NCBI GenBank assembly: GCA_036898135.1
Contig: CM072523.1
Coordinates: 28,550,649-28,614,648, forward strand
Origin: Oncomelania hupensis
Lineage: Eukaryota; Mollusca; Gastropoda; Littorinimorpha; Pomatiopsidae
DNA length: 64,000 bases
Direction: 5' to 3'
Shown here: positions 1 to 10,477 of the stretch, piece after piece
Layout: each line of letters starts with the position of its first letter
How positions within the stretch are numbered: position 1 is the stretch's first letter
The notes under the pieces: generated by a model
What the model saw: the letters and a program-made list of their open reading frames with translations, nothing else
Told to the model about the DNA's origin: nothing
Database searches by the model: none
Position numbers and translations under genes: made by a program

Positions 1-102
1 TGCCTTCGTGATCTGCAAGAGCATCTGACATGATGCGCTCTAGGAAGATGTTGAAGAGTGTTGGAGAGAGTAGGCATCCTTGACGCACACCGATTGTTGT
101 TC

Positions 103-1017
103 TTAACCAGTTCCCGATGACGCGGTTATGGAGGACTGCACTGGTAGCCTTGTCATACAGGCTTTGATGACTTCAATTATTTTAGGGCTGATGTTGTACA
201 CTTTCATTGTTGCCCATAGAGCTGCATGCCAGACTCGGTCAAACACCTTCTTGAAGTCTATGAACACATGATATAGATGTTGTTGGTGCTGTAGGTATTT
301 CTCACAGATTATTCTGAGGTTGAAAATCTGTTCAGTGGTACTTCGCCCTGCCCTGAATCCTGCTTGTTCTTCAGCTATGATTTGTTCAGCTTGGGGTTTC
401 AACCTGTTGAGTATTATTTTCAGGAGGACTTTGCTGGGATGGCTGATGAGGCTGATGGTGCGGTAATTTTCACACTCCTGAAGGTTACCTTTTTTGGGAA
501 GAGTGATGGCAAGCGACTGGGTCCATGGTGTAGGCCACTCCCCACTCTGCCAGATCTTGTTACAGATAATGGTGAGGGCATCAATCATCGCTTCTCCTCC
601 TGCTTGTAGCAGTTCCGCGGGTATGTTGTCCACTCCCGCTGACTTCCCTTTCTTCAGCGATTGCACTGCTGCCTCAACTTCTTCCCGGAGAATTGGGAGG
701 ATTTCTTCTTCTTCTCTGTTCTCGGGACATGCTAGAACTGATGGGTCTCCATTTGGTGTATGGTTGTAAAAATCAGAGCAGTACTCTGTCCATCTGTCCA
801 AGATTTCTTGTTCTTCTGTAAGGCATAGGCCAGACTTGCTTTGTATCGTGACACTTGTTAGCCGCTTCACAGTCTGGTAGGCCTTCTTGCTGTTGTTCTT
901 GTTCAGACTGTTCTCTATTTCCTGGCATTGATCTTCTATCCAGTTCTCCTTTGCTGTGCGCATGCCTTTTCGGATGTCATTGTTGATTTTTCGGTAGACA
1001 TCAGTTCCCTGTGAGGT

Positions 1018-1053
<36 letters not shown>

Positions 1054-1692
1054 CTCCCTTTGTTTACCACACAGATCCAAAAGTTCAGGTGTGATCCACG
1101 GCTTCTTCTTTGGTCGGTGCTTGCCAAGGATCTCAGTGGCGGCATCTGTCACAGCTGCGTTGAAGGTGGTGGTCATGATGTTGACATCTACTTCACCAGC
1201 TCCCAAAATGAGCAGTGGTGCAAATTTCCCTCCAATTGTGGCCTGAAATAGTTTTGCCACCTCCGGGTCTTGCGGTTTGTCCAGGTCGAACTTCAGTCTA
1301 GTGCACTTTGTTGTATTTACTCTCTTCAAGTGGAGCCGGAAAGACATCCTGACGAGATCGTGGTCACTTCCGATGTCTGCTCCTGGAAAAGTGCGTGTCC
1401 TGCCAATGTTGATGCTTGATCTGAAGCGTTTCTTGACCATGATGTAGTCGATCTGGTTGTGATGCTCCCCGTCGGGACTGTGCCATATCCATCGTCTGGA
1501 GTTTTTGTGGAGACCAAGCGTGTTTGCCAGTACCAGATTGTTGTATCTGGCAAACTCCAAGAGTCTCAGACCCCTGTCATTTGTCTCGTTGTTGCAGTGG
1601 GGTCCACATGTGTCTCCCCAGTTGTGGTGCGCATCTTGGCCAACCTTGGCATTCCAGTCGCCTTGCACTATGACTATGTCCTTCTTCGGCAC
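103..1692 (-). pseudogene. RTE endonuclease C-terminal half plus RT N-terminal half
   Basis: This 529-codon frame starts inside the endonuclease: GDWNAKVG (the GDxN motif) near residues 12-19, the IDYIMV strand near 81, and the SDHDL catalytic end near 110. A linker with a lysine run follows (about residues 213-223). Then come RT motifs: KSAGVDNIPAELL, SLAITLPKKG, EEQAGFRAGRSTTEQ, and FIDFKKVFDRVWHAALW with its palm Asp. The last ~20 codons are out of frame because one T is missing from the run at 162-167 compared with 21300. The true RT frame continues from about 166 to base 1 (IGVRQGCLLSPTLFN in the intact copy). It is a fossil with no host function. Confidence 0.9.
1021..1050. repeat. Homopolymer T30 inside the RTE frame
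   Basis: About 30 T (A on the coding strand) sit in the linker between endonuclease and RT and read as a lysine run. The tract is pure, and in-frame only by chance of length. Confidence 0.95.
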
Positions 1693-2261
1693 TTGGTCAA
1701 GGACCGCCTGTAGATTTTCATAAAAAAATCCTCCACTTTGCTGTCGTCATAGTCTGATGTTGGGGCATAGGCCTGGATGATGGTGATGTTGAAAGGGGCT
1801 GCTCTCAGACGGATGGTAATGAATCTACTGGAGACTGGGCGGCAACCCATGACAGTGGCTAGAATGTTCTTGTGGACCAAGAATCCAACGCCGTGTTCGT
1901 GCCTGTCATCTCTACCGCTGAAATAGAGTTTGTGGCCTTTGTCGGTCGTTGTTTCACCTAGGCCTTTCCAGCGCAGTTCGCTGATACCTAGAACGTTCCA
2001 TCGATAGTGGTCCAGCTCGTGGGCCAGTTCTTCTAATTTTCCTTCCGCAGTTAGGGTCCTGACATTCCAGGTTCCTATGACGACGTTGTTTCTCGTGCGG
2101 ATCTTGCTAATTTGTCCATTAGTAGCATACTTATCACCTCCGTCCTGGTGGCCAACGGAGGGCGCGGTCCTTGTGCCGGGCGACGACCGATTTGATATGG
2201 AATTAGTGGATAGCTTCATCATGTAGTTTGTCTTGGGCGAAAAAGACCTGGCGGTGCCCAA
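1674..2261 (-). pseudogene. RTE endonuclease N-terminal half
   Basis: The frame carries the start of an exonuclease-endonuclease-phosphatase fold: IGTWNVRTL (metal-binding Asn) near residues 61-69, LGISELRW with the catalytic Glu near 90-97, GVGFLVHK, and IIQAYAPTSDYDD near 159. It runs out of frame at an A7 run near 1719-1727 and the domain resumes in the next frame. The same motif set occurs in the many RTE/BovB-type proteins annotated as craniofacial development protein 2-like. The nick made by this enzyme primes reverse transcription at the target. Confidence 0.9.
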
Positions 2262-2455
2262 TCCTCTCCAGGCTGTTGTCCACAGCCGAAATCCACGAAT
2301 GCAGTGTGGCTCGCCTTGGCCCTGAGCACGTGATCGTTGAACCAGTAGTAACGTGAGGTTCCTCCGCCCTGGCCGGTGATTTCTGTATAGAAGACTTTCG
2401 CCCCGTGATGCCGTGCTAACATCACCCTTGTTAGTCGCCTCTTACGACACGCCGG
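2219..2455 (-). pseudogene. RTE 5' leader open frame
   Basis: An open frame just upstream of the endonuclease includes ARHHGAKVFYTEITGQGGG and continues upstream of its first ATG as CRKRRLTRV until a TAG near 2458. I recognise this basic, Gly-rich leader from the 5' end of mollusc RTE-like elements. It has no domain I can name. It overlaps the endonuclease frame by about 40 bases, so it was probably part of the same polyprotein before frame drift. Confidence 0.55.
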
Positions 2456-2497
2456 TAAACGTTGGGTCTATTCTATTTAATGCCCGAACCCACAGAG

Positions 2498-3862
2498 CTT
2501 GTCAGTCCCATGTGCAAATTCCTGGTAGTTTCGAATAAGCTGCAATTAAAACATAATTCAACTCCAAATAACAAACGGAAGTACAGTCTCAACACAGTTT
2601 TTGGGTAAATAATTACAAAAAGAAAGCTTTTTTCTCTCTTCTGGCCCAGATGCTCAAACACTGAACATTCCCGCACAAAACTGACCTTCATCTTTCAACT
2701 TGTAATCGGGAAGTTACAGACGTACGTTTTATCTTCGAATTTGTAGAGTGATTTATGTTGAAAAATAAACTATTAACATAACTATTGCATTTCAAATCTT
2801 TAAAAAGATCTTGCATTTATAGAAAGCAGTAAAATTAAAAACACCAAGTTTTCAAGCGAATACTGGAATTCACTAAATAATGAAAAATGCAGTCCGTAAT
2901 AAATGTTTACGTAATTGTTTACGTAAATAATGCATTATTTAGCAATATGTTCTAAATAATACTTTATTTAGCAAATTCTCCTAAATAATGCATTATACAG
3001 GTTAACAAATAATTATTTAGAAAACTGTCTAAATAAAACATTACTTAATACAATCTGCTAAATCATGCATTATAAAGGTAAATACTTTTTTAAAATTAAG
3101 CAACAAAGCCTTATTTACCTAGTTGCGTAGACAATGTAATGTTTAGCTAAATAATAAGATATTTAAGGAGCAAAAATATTATTTAGAAAAACCTTACATA
3201 CAAATTAATGTTTAGAAAATATGCTCCTCTATAAGGATTAGCTGAAAGTTGTACAAATCAGTTGATGGAAAGTTTATTATCGTGACAATGACTTTACAAT
3301 GTAATTTGATTTGCATTGTTATGATGTTAAAAGATAATGAAACTGACACTTGTCGCTCAAACCGACCGTTAATCTGCAAATGGTGGGCTTCCCTTCCGTG
3401 ATTAACACCTGTGACTACTACACACCCTTTTTCGGCATTGCTAGGTTTAGAACCAACGTAGATGTTACTAATAGGCCCATGAACAAATACATTTATTGCT
3501 GGGTATGACAAACGTTCCTTTGAAATAAATCAATTATTTGTTTTAATGTAAAATATATCCAATGATGAAACAGTCACTGTACATTGTAAACTGGTCTGTG
3601 ACGCAGAAACGTGTAAGGGGTTAGCCTTTACGGAAAAAAGATGAACTAAAACGTGAGTTTTGTTGTAGGTGGGTTTCACTGGTTTGACCGCAGAAGGTAA
3701 CTGCGTGTGAAAACCATGGAGAGATGTTATTTTTGGACGGTGTATGCTATGACTTTGACAAGTGAGTCTAGGTAAAGAACGTAAGGACAATGTATTTTAC
3801 AGAGCCTTGATATCATTTCTCTTCACTCCATTAGCATCCTGTGCTGTGTTCACTGCTGCAGG
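2498..3862 (+). promoter_or_regulatory. Conserved upstream flank of TRIM-NHR gene 1
   Basis: About 1.36 kb is kept almost base for base before all three genes (here, 22237-23575, 61560-62934). It holds an AT-rich palindromic repeat block (2866-3248), then a more mixed 600 bp. The last bases before the ATG (ctgctgcag directly before gATG) look like a 3' splice site, so exon 1 of the coding sequence is probably preceded by a non-coding exon in this flank. I could not place a TATA box or start site with confidence. Confidence 0.45.
2866..3248 (+). repeat. AT-rich palindromic repeat family, copy 1 (forward)
   Basis: About 380 bp is built of degenerate AAATAATGCATTATTTAG palindromes, spaced about 40-60 bp. 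It begins with ctaaataatgaaaaatgcag and ends near gctgaaagttg. Family members recur at 14295, 22610, 55285 and 61934 in the same orientation, and at 19838 and 60958 reversed. Confidence 0.75.
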
Positions 3863-4966
3863 ATGGATACTGGCGGCATGTCAGACTTGGAACCGTCACT
3901 GGTAGAGTGTTCCATCTGCAGTGAATATTTCCAAAACCCCAAGATTTTGCCGTGCGGCCATATCGCCTGTCGACAATGCTTGGTTACGTGGCTGCAAACC
4001 AAACCCGATGCCGGCTGCCCGATGTGTCGTCATGATCCGGGCATTAGGGCAGGTAGCAGCGTGGAAGAGACGTTGGATGACTGGCCAACAGATCTCGCCA
4101 TGGCGGCTTTGGTTGATGCTCACCGCACGCTGACAAAGAAACCCAAGGTCTGTTGTTGCTGTAACAAAGTGGCTGATGCCCTGTGCTTGGACTGCGGTGA
4201 CCTGTTCTGCACTGGCTGTCAGGTCATTCACTTGAAACAATCTATGGCTAAAAACCACCAGCTGCGCGACCTGGCCTCACTGACCACGGAGACGCTAGCT
4301 GCCGGCAAACCCGCCCCTTGCGCTAATCACAGTGACAAGGCGACAGAGGTGTACTGTCCGATACACGGCGTCGCGCTGTGTGTGGTATGCGCCACCACCA
4401 CTCACCGCCACTGCCAGCACGTGGTCAGTCTGCAGGCCAGGCAGCAACAGATAACGGCGGAGCTGCGGCAGCTGACGGCCATGCTAGCGGAGGGAGAGAG
4501 AGAACTGAACCTCTGCGTCAAGCAGTTGGACCAGCACGTCAAGCTGACGGATCAGTGCCTCGACCGGGCCCTGCAGGACATAGAAACCACTTACGCCCGA
4601 TTGGAAAAGGCCCTCAAGGACTCTCGTCAGCGTGTGACGGACACGGTGAAAAAAGCTAGGGATGACGTCATTGACGACGCCAGCGACGTCAAGGCAGAGG
4701 CCCAAGAGATAAACGGCAAGCTGTCAGCCTACAAGGTCGTTACGCAGAGAAATGAACGTCAGAGCGAGAAAGGTTCTGTCACTGAGGTCAACGCTCAGCT
4801 GAAGGAGCGCGTCATTGACCTTCATCGCAGGGCCATTACGCCGATCGACAAGTATGTCAGGTATTTCGCCTTCACCTTTGACCAAGAAGTCGTCCGCAGA
4901 ATCGAACGAGATCTTTCTGAACTTGGGAGTGTGATCTATACTTCACTGACAGGTGTGGACATGCTG
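3863..4966 (+). CDS. TRIM-NHR gene 1, exon 1: RING, two B-boxes, coiled coil
   Basis: This coding exon gives 368 residues. A C3HC4 RING uses C16, C19, C31, H33, C36, C39, C52 and C55. B-box 1 spans about 97-132 (C97/C100, C108/C111, C116/C119, H123, H132). B-box 2 spans about 153-186 (C153, H156, C165, H168, C173, C176, H181, H186). A Gln/Glu/Leu-rich coiled coil follows, about 190-310. This is the TRIM/RBCC order of a cytosolic RING-type E3 ubiquitin ligase that dimerises through the coiled coil. The ATG follows ctgctgcag directly, as after an acceptor. Reading on past 4966 gives 14 more codons to a stop at 5011, but ctg|gtaaga at 4966/4967 is a strong donor in phase 0. So the 382-codon version is either a retained-intron short form or an artefact. 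Gene 1 spans 3863-11480 and encodes 533 residues. Confidence 0.93.
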
Positions 4967-5271
4967 GTAAGACCTACGACCTTGTTTCTATTAGAGGAGA
5001 TAGTCCTGTAGAGAAATATACACGCAGATGACAATACACACACTGTCTCACTCACAATCGTGCAGTACGTTATAAAATAGCTTCACGACTGTGTACATTA
5101 TGCATTTTTGCTGGAGATGTTATTAGTGTTGTTGTTGCTGCTGCTGTAAAAGAAAGAATTTAATTGCGTATGCTATGTTTTCATTACAAAAAAAAGAATT
5201 ATGTTGATTGTGGTCGATGTTATATTAATTGTCCAAAGGCATAATCATCTTTGTTTATGGTTCTGCAAAAG
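4967..5271. other. Intron 1 of gene 1
   Basis: This short intron (about 305 bp) starts gtaaga and is AT-rich in the middle with a poly-A stretch near 5190. In gene 2 the same intron carries an extra 238-bp SINE-like insertion. I see no other gene in it. Confidence 0.65.
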
Positions 5272-5412
5272 CCAGAATTTGAATTCCAACCCAAACTCGA
5301 CTCAGAAATCACGCTGTCCAACAACAAGAAGACGGCAAAACGAAGAAAGGCTGGCTTTCGGAATAACGTTGTCCTATCTAAAGATCCCATGATGCTACAA
5401 ATTCTGTATGAG
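5272..5412 (+). CDS. TRIM-NHR gene 1, exon 2: start of the NHR domain
   Basis: Forty-seven codons begin PEFEFQP, contain EITLSNNKKTAKRRK and NNVVLSKDP, and end LYE before the donor gag|gtgaac. They match the first strands of a Neuralized homology repeat (pattern F...G.N..LS.....A.R...F..G.VFS..P). Phase 0 joins exon 1 and exon 3. The acceptor is weak: gene 2 has ctgcag before aagccag, but gene 1 has lost 14 bp and reads ctgcaaaag, so I place the border at 5271/5272. Use of another AG, or skipping of this exon, is possible. Confidence 0.7.
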
Positions 5413-5457
5413 GTGAACTTAGCACGAACTGTCATTTGTGTGTGTTCCTCATTATTA

Positions 5458-5743
5458 TTCGGTCGTTCTAGCTTTCTACCTTCTATCTTTTTTTCTTTCT
5501 TTTTTCTCTCACTCTTTGTTACTATCTTTTTTCTTTCTTCCATCGTTTCTTTCATTCTTACTAGGATATCATGTCTCTCAGTCTACAGTATACTGTCCCC
5601 TCCACCCCTCATCCTACCTTTTGAATGGCTTCACCTCTGTCCTTTAATTCCGCCTTCTCCGTCTCTGTCTCTGCCTCTGTCTTTCTATTTCTGTCTCTTT
5701 TTCTTTCTCTGTCTGTCTGTCTGTCTCTCCCTTCCTCTCTCTC

Positions 5744-5780
<37 letters not shown>

Positions 5781-5967
5781 AATATTATATTAATAGGCCT
5801 ACTGCATACTAACGAAGTTTGTCTGCTCTCCTGAAGTCCAATGGTTGATGATGATGTCGAGGTTATACATATTTGTACTTGCATTATGTTATTCATGTTC
5901 GATGATGGTTGATGACTTATAAGACAACTTTGAACATTGATTCATTGATTCTATGACCACCCTATAT

Positions 5968-6001
<34 letters not shown>

Positions 6002-6019
6002 GGCCTCTGTCTCTCTGTC

Positions 6020-6081
<62 letters not shown>

Positions 6082-6115
6082 TTTCTCTGCCTCTGTCTCT
6101 CTGTCTCTCTGTCTC

Positions 6116-6212
<97 letters not shown>

Positions 6213-6215
6213 TTC
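5458..6215. repeat. Pyrimidine and TCTG/CT microsatellites in intron 2
   Basis: There are T/C-rich runs at 5465-5560, (TCTG)n/(CT)n at 5640-5780 and a long (CT)n/(TCTG)n block at 5969-6211. Gene 2 has the same blocks, shorter, and its second one is interrupted by the insertion at 27403. Confidence 0.95.
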
Positions 6216-6363
6216 CAGCGGATAGAGCCAATTTCTTTCGAGCTTCAAGCAGGTAGTCTGGCCTGGAAGGTTGAGCTTGAATGTCAACCATCTGTAGCTT
6301 GGGACGGGCTGGCAGGTTTTGAATCTCAACAGAGTGGGGCAAGTGGCTCAATAAGGTGTTCTT

Positions 6364-8508
6364 GTCCAAATTGTCCATAGGGCCAAGTCTGCTTTCTTTA
6401 GTGGTCGAGTGGCCAACAGTGAGACTAGCAAGCAACTCTTCTCGGTCTGTGACCGCCTCAGAGGCAAGGAAAAAAGTAGCGCTCTACCTACCACTCACCC
6501 ACCTTGTGACTTACCAGATGTTTTTTGTCACTTTTTCACCAAGAAAGTCGCTGATATACGCTATGAACTTGATCACGATGCTGGTGTGCAGACAAATGTA
6601 GATGCATCGCCAACTGTTTTGAATTATGTACGGTTTGACCATTTTGAACCAGTTTCTGTTAATGAAGTCAGGGAGGTCATAAAAAAATCTAAACCAACCA
6701 CTTGTTCTCTTGATCCCATTCCCACTTCTCTCCTCCTTGACTGCCTTGACCCTCTTCTCCCAACAATAACACACATTGTCAATGAGTCTCTGTCCACCGC
6801 TACTGTTCCTGCACCTTTCAAGACGGCAGTTGTCAAGCCACTGCTAAAAAAGCCCAGCCTAAATCAGAATGAACTAAAAAACTACAGACCAGTATCTAAT
6901 CTATCATTTTTGTCCAAGGTTACAGAAAAGTTGGTACTGAAGCAGTTACTCTCATACTTGCAAAGCAACTCTCTTCTCAGTCCCCATCAGTCAGCCTATC
7001 GCACCTCTCATAGCACCGAGACAGCATTACTCAAAATCACAGGTGACATTCTGCTTGCTCTGGACAAAGGCAACTTATCTCTTCTAACACTTCTTGATCT
7101 ATCGGCTGCCTTTGACACTGTAGACCACAATATTCTGTTCGAAACTCTCGAGTCGCAGTTTGGAGTTTCAGGGAATGCCTTGGCCTGGTTCAAGTCATAC
7201 CTCCAAGGTCGTACGCAAACTGTCAGCATTGCTGACGTGCTCTCAAAGAAGGAAAATTTGACTTATGGTGTGCCGCAGGGGTCAGTTCTTGGACCGATTC
7301 TCTTCGTGTTGTACACAAAGCCTTTGCTCGAACTGATTCAAAAACACGATGTAACTGTTGAAGCTTTTGCTGACGATACTCAGCTTGTAAAATCAAGTCT
7401 TCCGGTACAAATCGATACCAATGTCCAGACTGTACAGAATTGCATTTCTAATGTCCGATCCTGGATGAAACAAAACAAGTTAAAGCTCAATGATGATAAA
7501 ACAGAGGTTCTCCTGTTCAAAAAGACCAGAACTGCCTTAGCTTGCACCTTGCCCACCTCTGTAAGTGTAGGAGAGCATGAAATCTCTTTCTCTCAGTCGG
7601 CTAGAAATCTAGGCTTTTTTATGTCGAGTGACATGACGCTTGATTTCCATATTGCACAAGTTTGTAAATCAGCATATGCTGCCTTGCGTCAGATCAGCTC
7701 CATTCGCTGCTACTTAACCCTTCAAGCAACCATCACCTTAGTCTGTGCTTTAGTCTTGTCTAGGCTAGACTATTGTAATGCCCTACTGGCTTCCTGCCCG
7801 AGTCATCTCATAGACAAACTTCAAAAAGTCCAGAATTGTGCTGCTAGGCTAGTCTTTAGGGCAAAAAAGCGCGATCACATCACTCCACTACTCCGTAAGC
7901 TTCATTGGCTACCCATAGAGGCCCGCATTAAATACAAACTGTCCGTACTGTGCCACAATTTCTTCTCTGGAACCTGCCCTTCATATCTGTCAGATCTGCT
8001 GTCAGTCTATGTCCTTTCTCGCACTCTTCGCTCTTCTTCTGACTCTCGCACACTCTGCATTCAAAAAACCAACACCAAAATGTACGGAGAACGGGCATTC
8101 ACCTATTGTGCACCCAGACAATGGAACACTCTTCCAGCCAACATCAGACACAAGCAGACCACACCCTCATTCAAGAAAGCTCTAAAATCTCACCTCTTCA
8201 AACTCTACTATCCTGACTAAATCCTTCATTCTATAGACCCTAGCCGCAGCTCATATTTGTTCTGCTTTTGGCTATGCTTGTGGATTTGCTGTGATTGTGA
8301 TGACTTGTTTGCAGAAAGTTAACTTTATGTATTTTGTTTGATGTTGTGTGTTTGGTTTTATTTTATTTTATTTTTTCTCATTGTATAATTTCTAATGCAA
8401 TATTGTAAGTTGTTTAATGTTTGTTTCTTTCCTTTCATGTAAAGCGCTATGCGCTTGTCTATAAAAAGACAAGTAATAGCGCTATATAAATATCCATTAT
8501 TATTATTA
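6364..8508 (+). mobile_element. CR1/L2-like LINE, 5'-truncated, in intron 2 of gene 1
   Basis: Unit 2 has the empty site at 30688-30700. The insertion is flanked by TTCTT (6359-6363 and 8509-8513). It carries one long open frame, a roughly 280-bp 3' UTR ending in a short stem-like segment (gcgctatgcgcttgtc, then gacaagtaatagcgc) and gctatataaatatcc, and an (ATT)5 tail. It has no endonuclease, so it is 5'-truncated. The frame is intact and the copy is absent from the paralogous unit, so it is recent. Confidence 0.92.
6409..8220 (+). CDS. CR1/L2-like reverse transcriptase (endonuclease missing)
   Basis: A 603-codon open frame holds RT motifs in order: LKNYRPVSNLSFLSKVTEKL near 161, SPHQSAYRTSHSTETALL, LLDLSAAFDTVDHNIL with the first catalytic Asp near 230, GVPQGSVLGPILFVLYTKPL near 288, and FADDTQL (catalytic Asp pair) near 322. 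A thumb follows, and a C-terminal region with LSRLDYCNALLASCP, PLLRKLHWLPIEARI, and a FKKALKSHLFKLYY end, as in CR1/Jockey-group ORF2. The usual N-terminal endonuclease (about 230 residues) is absent, and the first codons are not a natural start. It copied its own RNA at a nicked target and has no role in the host gene. Confidence 0.9.
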   Translation: MANSETSKQLFSVCDRLRGKEKSSALPTTHPPCDLPDVFCHFFTKKVADIRYELDHDAGVQTNVDASPTVLNYVRFDHFEPVSVNEVREVIKKSKPTTCSLDPIPTSLLLDCLDPLLPTITHIVNESLSTATVPAPFKTAVVKPLLKKPSLNQNELKNYRPVSNLSFLSKVTEKLVLKQLLSYLQSNSLLSPHQSAYRTSHSTETALLKITGDILLALDKGNLSLLTLLDLSAAFDTVDHNILFETLESQFGVSGNALAWFKSYLQGRTQTVSIADVLSKKENLTYGVPQGSVLGPILFVLYTKPLLELIQKHDVTVEAFADDTQLVKSSLPVQIDTNVQTVQNCISNVRSWMKQNKLKLNDDKTEVLLFKKTRTALACTLPTSVSVGEHEISFSQSARNLGFFMSSDMTLDFHIAQVCKSAYAALRQISSIRCYLTLQATITLVCALVLSRLDYCNALLASCPSHLIDKLQKVQNCAARLVFRAKKRDHITPLLRKLHWLPIEARIKYKLSVLCHNFFSGTCPSYLSDLLSVYVLSRTLRSSSDSRTLCIQKTNTKMYGERAFTYCAPRQWNTLPANIRHKQTTPSFKKALKSHLFKLYYPD

Positions 8509-8510
8509 TT

Positions 8511-8581
8511 CTTTCCGTCTCTCTGTCTCTTTCTGTGTCCACCACCCCGCTCTCTCTCCCCCTCTCTCACTCTCTCTCCCC

Positions 8582-8617
<36 letters not shown>
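8511..8617. repeat. (CT)n microsatellite before exon 3
   Basis: CT- and TCTC-rich tract with a pure (CT)n run at 8585-8614. A shorter version is at 30694-30770 in unit 2. Confidence 0.95.
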
Positions 8618-8771
8618 GTTAGCAAGTAAAGAAACACACAATGAATGAATGAATAAATCAATATATTTAAGAAATAATAATAAACAAAGAAATGACTCAC
8701 CTTCCCTATCCTTTACCAGTGTTTTCCTTTTCTTTTTTTCAGTACTGCAATTCATGACTGTACGTTTTTAG

Positions 8772-8915
8772 GTGCAGGTGGAAGCAATTGATACTGATGA
8801 GCCAGGCATGCAGCTTGGTGTGACAACAGATAATCCACAGACATACATGATCAACTGGTCTGTTGTGCTTTGTTGTCTTAACTCTCGTGGTTTAATAGGC
8901 GCTTTTGGAGAAACT
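8772..8915 (+). CDS. TRIM-NHR gene 1, exon 3: middle of the NHR domain
   Basis: Forty-eight codons lie between gtttttag and the donor act|gtgagt, phase 0 at both ends. The translation starts VQVEAIDTDEPGMQLGVTT and ends LIGAFGET. It fits the NHR segment with the conserved IGVTTHNP turn (here LGVTTDNP). Gene 2 differs here at about 20 of 47 residues, including a one-codon gap. The flanking intron is nearly identical, so this exon is the main site of divergence between the paralogs. Confidence 0.85.
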
Positions 8916-8922
8916 GTGAGTT

Positions 8923-8924
8923 GT

Positions 8925-8991
<67 letters not shown>

Positions 8992-8994
8992 TTA

Positions 8995-9068
<74 letters not shown>
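8923..9068. repeat. (TTTA)n and (ATT)n microsatellites just after exon 3
   Basis: About 17 TTTA units start 8 bp past the donor of exon 3, followed by about 25 ATT units. The equivalent at 31068-31192 has TATT/ATGTA and ATT units. Confidence 0.95.
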
Positions 9069-9071
<3 letters not shown>

Positions 9072-9095
9072 ACTGGTATTATTATTATTATTACT

Positions 9096-9205
9096 AGTGG
9101 GCGCCTCGGGCGGCGAGTTAGATCCTGTATCGCCAGCGCCGTGAGCAGCTTTGAGCTGGAAAAGCCTTATCTTAGAATGATAATATAAAATAAAATAAAT
9201 AAGTA
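9096..9205 (+). mobile_element. SINE 3' fragment in intron 3
   Basis: The segment gtgggcgcctcgggcggc ... gagctggaaaagcc is the 3' part of the tRNA-derived SINE seen complete at 58537-58963. It is also present at 31338-31440, so it predates the duplication. Confidence 0.75.
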
Positions 9206-9209
9206 GCAG

Positions 9210-9346
9210 TAGCAGTAGAGTAGTAGTAGTAGCAGTATAGTAGTAGTAGTTGCAGTATAGAAGTAGTAGTTGTTGTAGCAGTAGTAGTAGTAGCTGTTGT
9301 TGTAGCAGCAGTAGTAGTAGCAGTACATGTAGTAGTAGTAGTAGCT

Positions 9347-9407
<61 letters not shown>

Positions 9408-10081
9408 TGTTGTTGTTGCTGTTGTAGCAGTAAAAGTAGTAGTTGTAAATAGTAATGTTCATAGTGGAAACAGTATTATTGCAATCATAATCATCATCAT
9501 AGAGAAGCAGCAGCAGCATGCCTCATCATTAACCTCTTTTCTTCTTCTTCTTGTCGTTGTTTTAAGAACGATCGTTTGTTGTGCATACTTTTATCTGGTC
9601 AAATGCGACACAAATATCTGTACATAATTCTTGATTTGTTGAACTGAGTTGAATTCAATCATCGCCCTTTCTCATCATTATGGTCGTCAACGTCGTCTTC
9701 TTCTCTGGGTTCCTATTCCAATCCTATCATCCTCCTCATCACCATCAGCAGCAGCAGCAACATTCGTCCTCCTCATCATCGCCATCATCATTATTATCAT
9801 CATCACTATTACCATCATCATTATAATCCTTCTCCTCCTCCTATTAATCATCATCATCATCATCAGCAGCAGCAGCAGTAGCTGCAGCAGTCTCATCACT
9901 GCCATTATCCTTATCATCATCATCCTTATCATCATCATCATTATCATCACCATCATCATCATCATTACCATCATCATTAATCATCATAATCATCACCTCC
10001 TCCCCATCATCATCGTCATCACACCAACCATCATCACCATTATTACCATCGTGATCATGATCATCATTACCGTCATCATCT

Positions 10082-10145
<64 letters not shown>

Positions 10146-10155
10146 CCACCACCAT
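9210..10155. repeat. (TAG)n and (CAT)n microsatellite field in intron 3
   Basis: (TAG/CAG)n runs at 9210-9440 and CAT/ATC-type repeats at 9660-10155, ending in a pure (ATC)n at 10086-10143. The point matching the 19.8 kb insertion of unit 2 is at 9985-9991 (CATAATC). Confidence 0.95.
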
Positions 10156-10477
10156 CATATATGTTTATACATGATTGCTATACATGTGGGCAGTACTTCC
10201 AACATCTAGAATATACCGATAGTTATAAAGCTATTTCTGGAAACAATTGCATTACTTCTGTTTTTGAAAAGTTCTGTGTTGACTGTTATTGCTTGTGTAG
10301 CCTGGGGATAGCTGATTTCTACCTAATATATACATTAGCATGTTTTCTGGCTTGTCGTGTAAAATAACATAACAAAAATTATTCAGTAAATTTACGAAGT
10401 CAATATATCATAACAGGATTCCAACAGCAACTTCAAAGAATATTTTCAGAACATGCAGACCTTGACTCTTTTCTCAG

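Larger units (their letters stand above)
1..2488 (-). mobile_element. RTE-clade LINE, copy A (3' end off-window)
   Basis: A minus-strand non-LTR retrotransposon reads from its 5' end near 2488 leftward through a leader peptide, an apurinic-like endonuclease and the first half of reverse transcriptase, and leaves the window in the RT palm. It is about 95% like the RTE copies at 12588 and 20299, which supply the missing 3' half. It is dead here: a frameshift near 1719-1727 splits the endonuclease, one missing T near 162-167 shifts the RT frame, and a T30 run lies inside the coding region. Unit 2 lacks it at 22235, so it inserted outside or after the duplication. Confidence 0.9.

Noticed and set aside
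5251..6435. Frames of Ser/Leu or Arg/Glu repeats
   Set aside because: Both strands of CT/TCTG microsatellites.
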